From contig PDHQ01000024.1 in the NCBI GenBank assembly GCA_003339415.1, positions 221,584 through 285,583 of the forward strand: DNA of 64,000 bases. The letters run 5' to 3'. A model generated the notes under the pieces. It made no database searches and had not been told where the DNA came from. It saw only the letters and a program-made list of their open reading frames with translations. Positions 45,200-56,414 of the stretch are shown here, piece after piece. The DNA is from Ophiocordyceps camponoti-saundersi (nom. inval.) (Eukaryota; Ascomycota; Sordariomycetes; Hypocreales; Ophiocordycipitaceae). Position 1 is the first letter of the stretch. The number at the start of each line of letters is the position of its first letter. The position numbers were made by a program, and so were the translations under genes.

Positions 45200-48100
45200 C
45201 TTAGGTTTGCACTTAATATAGATAAAAGTATCTTTAAAAGTTTAAGAGGAAGGAAAATTACTAAAGAAGGTGCTTTTATATTCTCCCTAATTCGATCTCT
45301 CCTTTTCTATAAGATCGGATTAATCTTAACGATAACTTTCTTTAATAAGTTATAGATAAGGTAGCCCGTAATTAATTAACTTAACGGAAAGTTAATTAAT
45401 AGAAAAAGGAAAATAAAGGAATTACCGGCTAACGGAGGGATAAGGAAACCTTAGGTATCTTTATAGCCCTAGGGAATCCCGCTTCGAAGGGTACGGAGAT
45501 AAAAGATAGCGTCCTCCTTAATAGGGGGTGCTTAATATATATCTTTAACTCCCTTAACTAGTTCGATATTTTCGACTTAAATATACGGGCCGATCTTACT
45601 ATTACTATAACTAAGGTTATTACCTTAGGGGTAGGTACGGTTATATTAATAATAGAAACGGGTTATCGTATAACTTTTACTAATATTAGGTTTAACCCCG
45701 ATTTTAATACTAATCTTATCTTTTTAATAGTCTTTATAGAAAAAGGTTATGCCTAAAATAACCTTATAGGCCGACTTTATAACCCGAGGAACGACGTGAC
45801 TCTTTATTATACGGTTACGAGGATTAGGCAGCCTTAGTTATAGGTTATTAAACTAACCCTAATAGCTTTAGTTAACTTACGGGTTCCTTAACTTATTATA
45901 AAAACGGATAAGGACTTATAGCACGCCTATATAAGCTATTTAGAAGCTAAGGTATAAGCCTCGCTAGGTAAGTTACCGGGGGTTAGTATTAATAAGGCTA
46001 TCCTAATAACTAATTACGAGATCTATATAACTATTAAGCTTAGAAAGGAGAGATTACGGGTGCTTTATTAAGCCTTATAGCCTTAACGCCCTTAGGCTAT
46101 TATCTCTTTTAACCTATTCTATATAAGATTAAGCTATAATAGATCGGCTTATTTAGCCTTATTTACTTATAGGCTTATAGGAGAACGAAGGGGGTATAAT
46201 ATCCCTTATAAAACTAACCTGCCTATTATATAAGTTAAATTCGTAGCCTATATTACGAGATCCTTTAATTTAAAGGTCTCGATTATCCTTACGGATTATA
46301 AGAAAGCCCTATTTACTAAGGCCTTCCGTAAGGATATATCTTTTAAAGGTATTAATATTTAATTTGCCTTACTAGCATATATATACTAAAACGGTTATAC
46401 CGAATAATTAGGGGGTATTATAACCTATACGGCTATATACCTTCTTATATAGTTAGGATTCCCTTATAACTTATAGCTAATAGCTATATATATAGCTATT
46501 TACTTACTTAATAGGACGCCTCGTAAGGTAAATAGGGGGGTAGCCGTATAGCCGATTAAACGAAGGCTCTATTAGCTTAAGACTTATAACCTTTAGTAGG
46601 AGGGTTATCCGTAAGATTATTTTATTTAAGACTTACGGCATATTAAAGCTTATAATTATAAGGCATTTCCTATAATAAGGAAAGTATTAAGAGGCCTTTA
46701 AAATAAATTCGATCTAAAAGCTTATATTAGCTACTTAGCTAGTATTACTTCCTCCTTATAATACCTAATCTAAGTGCCCTTCTTAAAAAGGCACTCCCTA
46801 ATTAGCACTTTTTTTATTACCTTTAATAAGAAGATCTTCTTCGGCTAGGACTATTAAGAACTACCGGTTCCTTAGGTAGAAGAAGCCCTACGATAAATCT
46901 CTCTTATTAAAGATCGTAAAGAAGAAGAAGAAGAAGAGGCCCCTAAGCCTCTCTTATATATATAATATATATATATAGAGCCCCCGGCACGTGATTTATC
47001 CGGCAAAAGCTCTTAAACTTAGGAAACGTCGGAAAACGCGTTTTCCGGCCTTTCTAATTAATCTAGCGTTAAAGAGCGGGATAACGGTTATCCTAGCGCC
47101 GGACCTATAGATCCCTTAATAAAAGAGGCGGAAACGCCCTCTTATACGCCTCTTACCCCTAACTCCCTTAATTAGATAAGGAATTCGGCCTTTATCCTCT
47201 CTTAAGCCCTTATAGATAAGCCTTATTAGGACTATCTGCCGAAGCCCCCTCTTATATATAAAGGGGCTTACGGTAAGCCCGATAAGGTATAATAGCTAAA
47301 GGCTATAAAGGTTAAATTAATAAGGATAGAGGATTATAAAGTTACTAAAGAGATCTCGACGGCTACTATGCCCTAAGGGTAGCGGTTAATTAATCTTAAA
47401 TAGGTCTTTATTTATAAGTTTAACCCTTAAGGCTTCTTTTAGAAGTATAAAGCCCGCGTTATTATATACGGAAATAAGTAACTACTAAACAAATTATCTA
47501 TATACGCTTATACGCTAGCGGCACGAATATTCTAATTATTAATAGCCTTAACGGCCTATTTTAACCTTAAAGCTCGGTAGTACGACTTCGTTAATACTTT
47601 TTATAATAGCGATCTTAATAAGGAAGTATATTATAAGCTTCCCCCCGGCTTTAATAAGCTAGGCTAGGCTTAAAGGTTAAAGAAGGCTCTTTATAGCTTT
47701 CGACGATCCCCTCTTTTTTAGTATAAACTGCTTATAGCTTAGTTAAAGGAATAAGGCTATAAGGCTATTTTAGAAAACCCTTATATTATAACGAACGGAA
47801 AGATTATTATTTTTTTCTATATCGATAATCTTATAGCTTTATTTAGGAAAGATTAAATAGATAAATATGCTAAATTTCGATAAGCTATTAAGAAGGCCTT
47901 TTAAATTAAGGATCTCGGCAACCTTCGCTAGTTCTTAAATATTAAGGTTATTAGGGATAGGGCTAATCGGCGTCTATTCCTAAGCTAGAAGTCCTATATT
48001 TAAAAGGTTATAACGAAATTTAAAGGGCTCTTAGGAAAGAAGACTCGGCCTTAGCTAATAATACTTAAGAAGATCCCTCCTTTCGAAGAGGAGGTAATAG

Positions 48101-48730
48101 CTAAAGAGATTAAGCGATATTAGGCTATTATTAGTAGCTTAATATACGCTATAATTATTACTCGAGCGGACGTTACGTTCGCTATTAGCCGCTTAGTATA
48201 AGGTCTTATAAATCCCGGCCCTTAATATCTATAATCTATAATCTACGTTATAGAATTCCTTCGTAATACTTAAGACCTCTTAATTAGCTACGATAGTAAC
48301 GATTCGGCTATTATAGCTATATCTAACGCTTCGTTCGGGGATAACTATAACCGAAAGAGCACTAAAGGCTTTATTATCCGAGTTTTCGGGGGTATAGTTA
48401 TTTTTAAATCGGGTAAGTAGGATACTATTATAACTTTATCTATAGAGGTAGAATTTCTTACCCTTTCTTACGTTATTAAGGAAGTTAGAGCTTTCGAGAG
48501 GCTTTATAAGGAAGTATAATTTAAGCCTATATAGGATATTATAATTTACTATAATAACCTTTAAACGATTAGGCTAATTACGGAGGAGAATTTAAAGCTA
48601 AAAACGAAGCTCCTTTATATTAATATATACTTTTACTAGTTACGTTAAGAGGTTTAGTTAGGCTATACGAAGATCGGTTAGATAGAAACTTTCGGTATAA
48701 TAGTAAATAAACTAACTAAGCCGCTCTAAG
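45200..48730 (+). pseudogene. Copia gag-pol relic: zinc-knuckle region, integrase, reverse transcriptase, RNase H
   Basis: One reading frame (codons starting at positions equal to 1 modulo 3) links all the landmarks. These are a cysteine codon at 45208 in a knuckle-like context, the integrase segment read as LNRTP at 46507-46521, the reverse transcriptase start at 47398 (K-stop-VF), the catalytic YxDD-type site at 47818-47829 (now YIDN) and the RNase H segment at 48316. The frame is cut many times by TAA and TAG codons, as expected from CAA, CAG and TGG codons changed at CpA/TpG. I found no indel between landmarks. The product was a copia polyprotein; it cannot be made now. Confidence 0.88.
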
Positions 48731-49469
48731 GGGAGAAATTCCGCACTTTTTAGAAGGAAATTAGCCTTACTATACTATACGTTAATAAGAGGGTTAAAAA
48801 GAGGGAAGAAAATACCTTTAATTAACCCTTTTTACTTAGCCTAAGGGGAAGAAAATACCCTCTAAAAGGCCGTTTAAAATAAGTAGTTATACCTATTTAC
48901 TCTCTATCTTATATACCGGATCCGGACTTATATATCCGCGATTAACCTTATTAATTATAACTCGGGCGTTACTCCGGATTACTATTATTTTTTTATTACT
49001 AGACCGATCTTCTTTAAAATCGCTATATATACTCGTTTCGTTACTCCCTAATCGCTATCGTAATTATTTTCTTATTAGTTAAATAATACCCTTATCCTAG
49101 GATTATCTTTTTTATCGTCTATTCTAATCGGGGAGATTACCTTAAAATATTATAAACCTATATTCGCGATATCTTCGTTTTCTCTATAAACTTTTCCTTT
49201 TTAATATTTTTAACTTATCCGTTACTCTCTTTATTATTAAGGTAATATAGTAAACTTACTAAAATATATAAAAAAAAAAAAAGGGATAAAAGGTTAGTAA
49301 TACCCGAAGGCATTACCGACGAGACTAAACTAAAAAAGACCCCTAGCTAAGTAGTTTAGCTAATTTACTATAATAAGGGGGCCCTTAATCCCCTTATTAT
49401 AGCTACTAGCTAAGCTACCTAACTAAGGGCCTCCCTTATATAGTAGTTCCTAAAAGTATATACTAAGGA

Positions 49470-49537
49470 GGTACCGGGAATTAAACCCGGCCCTATCGAG
49501 GGCTTAGCTATAAAAATAACCGCTCGACTATTATCTA
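49470..49537 (-). other. tRNA-like relic inside the retrotransposon
   Basis: On the minus strand an A-box-like TAGTCGAGCGG (49530-49520) and a B-box-like GGTTTAATTCC (49487-49477) lie at tRNA spacing. The B-box sits in a perfect 5-bp T-stem (CCGGG/CCCGG). The acceptor stem does not pair, so it is not an intact tRNA gene. It may be a captured tRNA gene or a tRNA-derived SINE fragment, also RIP-mutated. Confidence 0.45.
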
Positions 49538-49694
49538 ATACTTTCTAAGCTAAATAAACTAACTTATATACCTTATTACTAATTAACCCTTAACTCTTTC
49601 CTTAATTATCGCGAGAAACCTTAATTATACCCTCTAAAAAGTAGGCACTACTTACCCGGCATAGAAGGCGGTATACGCAGTATTTACGGGGGTA

Positions 49695-49992
49695 TATTAG
49701 AGGGCTAAGATAAGAGTAAGTTAGGCGTATATTTTTATTATCCCTTAAGGCGTATAGTTATTATAGTAACGGCTCCGTAACCTAGGAAACGGAATTCCTA
49801 TTAGGAAAAAGGGCTATATCTAGGGTAATATATAGGATATAAGAATAAAGGCTTATTTATAAGGGCATCACGGTATAAGAGGCAGATACGGATAGTCTTT
49901 ATTATATATATAAAGATAACGATAATTCCCTCCGTTTTGGGAGGGTAAGCACATCAATCAATGCAATTTGCACGCCTCCTCCTTGTCTGACA
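49695..49992 (+). repeat. Right (3') LTR
   Basis: 298 bases. Its 5' half is mutated (TATTAGAGGG start), while its last 130 bases or so keep the original bases, ending CTTGTCTGACA. Confidence 0.93.
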
Positions 49993-50365
49993 GTACATAT
50001 GTAGGCAGGCTTAGGCGAGGCGCACAACGACCAACGGGCACGCGACTAATCAAGGTCGACTCTTGAGGGCACACTGTCTCAAACCTTAATGGCAATTAGT
50101 CCGTACTCACAACCGAGATGACAATCTCTCGCGCCCTCGCCCACCATCTACATATCTCATCTCCATCTCATCTCCACAGACGCCGGGCTCCTCCCTCTCA
50201 CCTCTTGGACAACAAAGTCAATTCAGCAAAGAACCTTGGCAGGTCGTACAACATATCAGATCTACAATAGAAGCGACAGCCTGTGTATTATTTACCTACC
50301 ACGTACATACATACATACGTACATGCAACTCAAGATGTTACCACTACCTTGACACACTCTCACCC
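49993..50365. other. Intergenic, right flank of the retrotransposon
   Basis: Unmutated DNA begins at the element edge (GTACATATGTAGG). CATCTC repeats and a TACATA copy (about 50302-50323) are present. It contains the 3' flank of the beta-lactamase-like gene. Confidence 0.5.
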
Positions 50366-52154
50366 TCACCCAACCCGCTCGTAAACCACAACCCCCTCCA
50401 GCACCATCTCCTCCCGATCATACATGGTGACAGCCAAACTGACAACCTTGCCATCGCTACCCATGTTAAACTGCGCGCGGTAAAACGCACTAGGGCCAGG
50501 AGCCCGATCAGGCGACTCGATATACGCCACCCAAAAGTCCCCCGAGACGTGGTGAAGCTTCATCTGATACCTGACCTCAAAGTCGTTCCTGTCCGCCACC
50601 AAAATCGTCTGCTCCGGGTTAGAAGGGTGCTTCTCCATCCGCAGCTCAAAGGATCCGTAGCCGGCGTTGCGATAACGACCGACAAAGTCTTGCGTCTTAA
50701 GCGAGGGCGGTAACGGAGTCTTCGGTTTATCCGGGAAGAGAATGTTGGTCGCGTTTTTCGTCTCTCGTCGCTTCGTCTCGTCCTCTCGTCTCATCCTATG
50801 TACTGGAATCAGCAGGGCTGCCTCACCACGCTCATGTATATGAAGACCGACTTATCGCCAATGTCAAATCGCTTGTCCTTGGGTATCCGGAGCTTATCCT
50901 CGATCAGCCGCCACATCAGGGCATAACGCACGGGACTCGGGTAGTTGGCGAAGATGACGACGCCGTAATCGAGGTTCGGGAACCAGTAGATCAAGGCACC
51001 GTGCGTGTCGACGGATCCCGAGTGCCAATAGGCCGCGTGGCCGTACAGCGTCGTCCGGAACCATCCCGGCGAATACAACGTGACGTCTGTGCCCATGCCA
51101 GGCTCGGCGTTCTGCACAATCCGCGGCTTCGTCAACTCCTTGTGGACGGCTTCCGACAGGGGCTTGGTCCGACCCATCAGGCAGCGGACCCAGGCGGCAA
51201 AGTCGACGACGGTGGAGATGACGGCGCCTGAGGCGTTCATCGGGTCCGTCGGCATCAGCGGCATTGCCTTGAGCTTGGCTTCGTCCGGATGCCAGTAGTA
51301 TCCGGTCGAGAGGTGTTCCGGACCGGCCTGGGCGTCCTTGAGGTCAAAGTAGGAAGACTTCATCCCCAGCGGGCTCCAGATCATTTCCTTGAGCAGATCG
51401 CCGAGCCATTTCCCCGTCAGCGTCTCCACGACGTGCTGAAGCGCCGTGTACATCTGGTTGTTGTAGTGGAACTCGCTGTGAGGCTCCAGATGCATCGGCA
51501 GGTTGCGCAGGTTCCGAACCGTATCGCGCACGATGGTCTCTCTCGACTTGTTGGCCGAGTAGTGCAGACTCTCATCGTGCGCCGTGAGCCCAGACTGATG
51601 CGTGGCAGCGTCTAGCAGCGTAACATGGTCCGTCGCCCAATCGTCCTGCAACACAAAGTCGTCCCGGATCACCGACGAGATGGGCGTGTTCCAACCGCGC
51701 TGGAGGGCAGGATAGGCCTTGGAGTCGATGAGCTGACCCAGCACCGCCGCCACGAGCGCCTTTGTCGTCGACCCGACATACCACAATGTATCTGGCCTGG
51801 CTGGCGTATCGGGAAGTGTCGCGTTGCCGTAGCCCTGTGAGGAAGCAACGTCAGCCTCCTCCTCCTCCTCCTTCACCTTCACCTTCTTTCTTCTTCTCGT
51901 TTTTTAGAGAAGAGAGAGTAAGAAAGAGAGACAGAGAGAGAGAGAGAGACCTCAGCGAAGACATGGCCTCCTTCGATGACGGCAATTGACAAGCCGGCGA
52001 CATGATACTTGTGCAAGGCGTCTCGGGCAAACTGGCCAAACTCATCAGTAAAGGGACTCAACCGGCTGGCCCTCTGCTCTGTTGCGTTGGCGGCCATGGC
52101 GAGGCATAGGGCCAAGCTGACGACGGAAGCCTTGGTCTTCATGATTGGTTTCAT
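50366..52154 (-). CDS. Secreted serine beta-lactamase-like hydrolase (class C / esterase type)
   Basis: Three exons on the minus strand, 52154-51951, 51834-50852 and 50795-50366, give about 538 residues. The start gives a signal peptide (MKTKASVVSLALCLAMAANA from the second Met; the first Met adds four residues). The catalytic domain shows the nucleophile motif SxxK in WYVGSTTKALVAAVLG and the second motif YxN in FHYNNQMYTALQ. A WHSGSVDTHGA segment sits where class C enzymes have KTG or HxG. The C-terminal domain (residues about 400-538, GRYRNAGYGSFEL and a closing VVYERVG) is a small beta-barrel found in fungal members. Such enzymes hydrolyse esters or amides and sometimes sit in metabolite clusters; the substrate is unknown. 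Donor GTCGGT of intron 2 (56 nt) is weak. A TATATA element lies about 55 nt upstream. Confidence 0.82.
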
Positions 52155-53459
52155 TCTTCTCTTTTCCCCCTTCTATGTCAGACTCGAAGCTTCTCCCCCC
52201 GTCCTATGTATATATGTGACTGGATAAAGGGAGGCTGGGGTCAGAGTGCGGGGACGAGGGATTCTCTGCTCGGGAAGCCGACACATTTGATAGGCAGGTA
52301 GATGGACGCCAGTGAGAGACGGTCTCATGCGGGTCATTCACCCCAAGCACGTAGCACATACGGATATATGATATACTGCTACGGATACTACAGGCTATAT
52401 ACGGATAGCCTTGTTATCTTTCTCCGTTGAAGAGGAGGGGCTTTGTCTCACAGTCTCACTCTCACGTGGCGCCGCCCTGTGACTAACTATCAACAATGTG
52501 TCTCGACACCTCCCTCCCTACCTACCTAGGTAGATAGGTAGGAAGGTAGGTAAGCAGGCAGTGAAATGATTGGCATGTTTCTTCTTACATACGTCAACGG
52601 CTTCATTGTTTGCCCTCGTTCGACTGTGCGGATCAAAGGACGAGGGAGAACGGCTGCGAATCTATGACCTCCCTCTCCATCGGATACCTAGATAGATACT
52701 ACCCTCACAAACAGAAAGTCCCTCACACAAGGATAGGGAAAACGAGCTCAGGATGAGAGAGTCACTCTCATCTCATGCAACGGCGTCTACCGCACTATCA
52801 AACCAAGATGAACTAAAGTCGCTCTCATTCAGCCGATAAACTCCAATAAGAAAGCGGTCTCTGTTCTCCTGGTCGTTTAAGCAGCTTGGGCAATGTTGAA
52901 CAAGGTAGGGATCGTCATCTTCTCTGTTCAGCCCTCTCTGGCTTGTTGTTGGAGCTTTTGATGTATCAAAGACATGAGCCTTTTTGTTGCTTCAGTCCTT
53001 TGCCGCTGCTGACCATGCCCCGATGGGAGTCGACGAGGTCTTTCCCGGGGAAGAGTCACACAAAAAACACGTAGTCTTTCCCTGTCCTGGCCTGCACGTC
53101 AATCATGCCTCTAGCGGTGATTCCGCCTCTTACAATCGATACGAGCCAAGTTCCTCCTTCTGTTGATGGAAGAATCGATGAACTCTCTCTGTCACAAGAC
53201 AGATGCCACGTTTTTGTTGATGTCAGTAGAAAACCAGGGTCCCGACCCTAACACTTACCTTCTCGTCTCATAAAGGAGAAGGATAGCCTTCAAGTCGATG
53301 AACTTCGGCTGATGAACGGAATCTGACTATGGTAGTTGATAGCATTGTAGTCGACCGTTCAAAAGAGCTATCCAAGACGAGCTCAACAAGTACTTCACCC
53401 TTGATGATACCGATTCCAAAAGCAGACGACTTGCCATCGTCAGGATCAAAGGCCACCAC
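52155..53459. other. Intergenic (1.3 kb)
   Basis: This is the promoter of the beta-lactamase-like gene and the 3' flank of the HET-ankyrin gene. A CCTACCTAGGTAG inverted repeat lies at about 52517-52548. No supportable exon was found. Confidence 0.5.
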
Positions 53460-54455
53460 TTAAACTCCCACCCCTTTTGCACATCGTAGCATCTTCACAA
53501 CCGACGCATGTTTCTCCCTCGACGCCAACCACAACGGCGTCCGTCCAGAAACATCCCGCGCGTCGACATCAACCCGACCGCTATCAAGCAACAGCTTCAC
53601 CAGGGCATCTTGACCGCGCTCTGCTGCCCACGAAAGCGGCGTCCGTCTAAAGATATCCCGCGCATCTGCATCTACAAGGCCACTTTCCAGCAAAAGTCTT
53701 ACCACCTCTTCGTGCCCTTCTCTTGCAGCCAGCCATAGGGGCGTCCGTCTATCGTTATCGTAGGTGTCGAGGTCGATTTGACCGCTTTCAAGCAATAGCT
53801 TGACAACTTCTATATGCCCTTGCTTTGCTGCCCATGATAATGGCGTCCGTCTGGAGTTGTCATGTGCATCTAGATCGACTCGGCCGCTGCTGATAAGTAG
53901 CTTAACGACTGCTGCGTGTCCGTTTCTCGCAGCCCATGATAGTGGCGTCTGCCCGAACGACTCATCTTTACGATCCGGCATAGCCCATTCCTTGACGAGT
54001 AATAGCTTCACAATTGCCTCGTGTCCCTTCTTTGCCGCGAGACACAGCGGCGTCTGGCCCGAGGAAGAATCTCCGGCTTCTTGCTCGACCCAGCCATGAT
54101 CTAGAAGCAGCTTAACGACCGTCTCATGACCTCGCTCTGCTGCCCAGGCTAGCGAATTTTGTTCAGCATTTATGCCAGGACAAGCATCGAGTAGCGATTT
54201 GACGACCGCTTCGTGTCCTTGCCTCGCTGCCCATGATAGTGGTGTCTGCTGAAAGGCGTAGTCCATAGACTCTGTGTTCACTCGGCTGCTACCAAGCAGA
54301 AGCTTGACGACCTCGTGGTGTCCCTTGTATGCCGCCCACGACAGTGGCGTTCGTCCAGCTTCATCTCGTGCGTCTGGGTCGATCGGACTATCGAGCAGTA
54401 GCCTGACAACCGCATGGTATCCGTCCTCTGCGGCCAAGAGAAGAGGCGAGACTTC
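53460..54455 (-). repeat. Ankyrin-coding tandem repeats of about 102-105 bp
   Basis: Ten units in tandem within the HET-ankyrin coding region. The third unit is shorter by two codons' worth of loop plus the TPL start of the next. Adjacent units share long stretches of codons for PLSWAA and VVKLLL. Confidence 0.85.
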
Positions 54456-56109
54456 ATTTTGGATGAGTAGGTTCATCAGTGTCGTCATCTTTTCAGGGGT
54501 AGCCGCTGTCCGAACCTCGGAGTCTTTCGGCGCTTTTTCCAACAGACAAAGTCCCTTTCGAAGTCGATTCTTTGCCTCTGCAGGTTTTTGTAGATCTTGC
54601 AGCACAAGTCCCATGTTTTGCAGCCTGGATACACTGTCTAAAGCGTCTTCAAACTCGTTTCTTGAGCATGAAAGGCTTCGATTATCCAGGTACGTGTCGT
54701 ACTGCCTCTCCTCTTTCAAATCCTCCGGATGCGGTTTCCAGTCCCAGATGAGGAATAGCTGGTGCTTCTCAGAGTCAGTACGAGTCATATCTATACTGAA
54801 CTGCGGCAGATCTCTGATGAGTGAAGCTCCAATTCTTATCACCGTCCAATAATGGTCGTGAGGTCTCACAATCATGAGCCTTGATGCTCCGTGTACGAGG
54901 CAAACGGCATCTCCTGCCTGCACGGACTTGGCCAAGACTGGAATGATCCAGCGACTTTCCCGCTTCTCTCGAACGCCAAAATTTCCAGACACCCAGCGGA
55001 TGACCAAGATTTCACTGTCGTCGGGCTCGGTGTTTCTTTCGACTGACAAGACGTCACCAACGACGCGCCCCTTGCCTTTTATGCAGGCTATCTCTTCATC
55101 GTCCCATGTGTCAACAGAGATGTTTTGCGTCATGATGAATTTGATCATCTCCCGAAACAACTGTCCCCATGGCATCTTATAGTCAACTGATAGCCTGCCA
55201 ATGTCGGTATCAGAGCACATGCCCAGCAGGGCATAAATCTTGTCGTGACGAATCGTAGCCCTCTGAGTATGAAACATTTCTACGAGGTCGATCAAGGGAT
55301 GGATCTTTAAAGAGAACCTCTGGGGTTGAGATGTAATATTCTTGGGCCGGAAAATGGCACCCCGTATAAGCCCGGTTACCGTACGAATGAGAATACGCTG
55401 GCCTGTGCTGGTTTCGGACGGCAATTTCAACGCTTCGAGGCCTAAACAGAAAGCATATCCATCGATATCGGTAGGACCGCACTTGATGAGGACCTGTCGA
55501 GCGGCGGCAACCTCTTGAAGTATCTGACAGGGCGTTCTCAGTGGTTGTGTTAGTAGACTACTACAATATTGAAGCAGAATTTTGTCATACCCAGATGCGA
55601 TGGAACCAAGATCGTTGAAGCAGTTTACGGATTGACACATGTTCGGATGAGCACTTGACTGGCGACTCTCCTGCAGCTTGGAGTATTTCTGCCATCGCAT
55701 CATGGCTGCCGTCGGCCGAGTCTCCGAGCCAAACAATCACACGATGTGCCTTGGCATAGATCAAGGCTATGGATCGAACCTGGTCTGACTTCTCGTCCGG
55801 ATCATCTTGGTTGATGCAAATGGCATCAATCCATATGATACGTTCAAGGAAGCCATCTCGAAGATGTAACAACGCTGAGTGAAGATTTTCTCCGATGGAG
55901 AAGTTGCTGTTGTCGATCAGGATCGACCGAGGCCTGGCTTGAGAGCCCCATGCGTATGAGAGGGCTTCGTATGGATGTGTTTTTCCTGAGTTTAGGAGGT
56001 CGTAGACAGAGAGACTACACTCGACACTGGCAGTCTCGTCCACGTGCGGCAGTATGTGGAGAAGTCTGATGCTGCCTTTTGGCAAGTAGTCGTAAGGTTG
56101 ACAGTTCAT
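53460..56109 (-). CDS. HET-domain protein with ten ankyrin repeats (heterokaryon-incompatibility / NLR-like)
   Basis: Two exons on the minus strand, 56109-55591 and 55523-53460, give about 860 residues; the 67-nt intron has GTATGA and a CTAAC branch. The start MNCQPYDYLPKGSIRLL is the usual HET-protein N-terminus, so the longer upstream frame was not used. HET motifs are ALSYAWGSQ, IWIDAICINQDD, RSIALIYAKAHRVIVWLG and WFHRIWILQEVAAARQ (the last across the intron). The middle (residues about 190-525) has no recognisable NACHT or NB-ARC motif but contains a short TPR-like stretch (RLQNMGLVLQDLQKPAEAKNRLRKG). Ten ankyrin units fill residues about 530-860, mostly 34-35 residues long and very alike (TPLSWAA-x3-GH-x2-VVKLLL). 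HET domains trigger cell death after non-self recognition. Repeat homogeneity suggests a fast-evolving sensor. It is divergent from a small gene. Confidence 0.9.
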
Positions 56110-56414
56110 GATGGAAACAGGCAGAAGCGAAGGCAAAGCCTGTAGGCTGTGGATGATGTTGATAGCCTGCCTACATGTGGCCTGGCGGGGTAGATGATGC
56201 ATGTTGGACGTGATGCCTCGAGCAGTGGCTGCTTACCTACCTAACTACCTCTACATATATGCATGTTCTGTGTTTGCATGAGCCTATTCATTTCCCCTCT
56301 CTTTTGTTCTTCCTCTCCCTTTCTCTTCTCCCACACTTTCACCATCGAATTCGGAACAGTCTATCAGGTCAGCTACACACGGACACACCAGTCCAGTATT
56401 CCCGTCTGAATATA
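56110..56414. promoter_or_regulatory. Divergent promoter region between the HET-ankyrin gene and a small gene
   Basis: 305 bp between opposite start codons, with CCTACC repeats near 56235-56250 and a CT-rich leader on the plus side. Shared regulation is an inference. Confidence 0.45.

Larger units (their letters stand above)
43793..49992 (+). mobile_element. Complete Ty1/copia-type LTR retrotransposon, inactivated by RIP
   Basis: The 6,200-bp element is bounded by two 298-bp LTRs and flanked by GTACA on both sides (43788-43792 and 49993-49997), the expected 5-bp target duplication. LTR ends are TGTCAGA...TCTGACA where unmutated. The interior is visibly AT-rich, with CpA and TpG nearly absent and TpA abundant, the signature of C-to-T changes at CpA on both strands. 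Order on the plus strand is zinc-knuckle-like cysteine region, integrase, reverse transcriptase, RNase H, which is the copia order. After the left LTR, ATTATAAGCTTAG could be a mutated primer-binding site; a short GGGGG run before the right LTR may be the polypurine tract. All damage seen in pol is base substitution. Confidence 0.93.

Noticed and set aside
49470..49537. A functional tRNA gene in the element
   Set aside because: The A and B boxes and T-stem are present, but the acceptor ends do not pair, so it is listed only as a relic.
44091..49694. Centromeric or mitochondrial DNA as the source of the AT-rich block
   Set aside because: The LTRs, target duplication and copia gag-pol order account for the whole block, and CpG is retained as RIP predicts.
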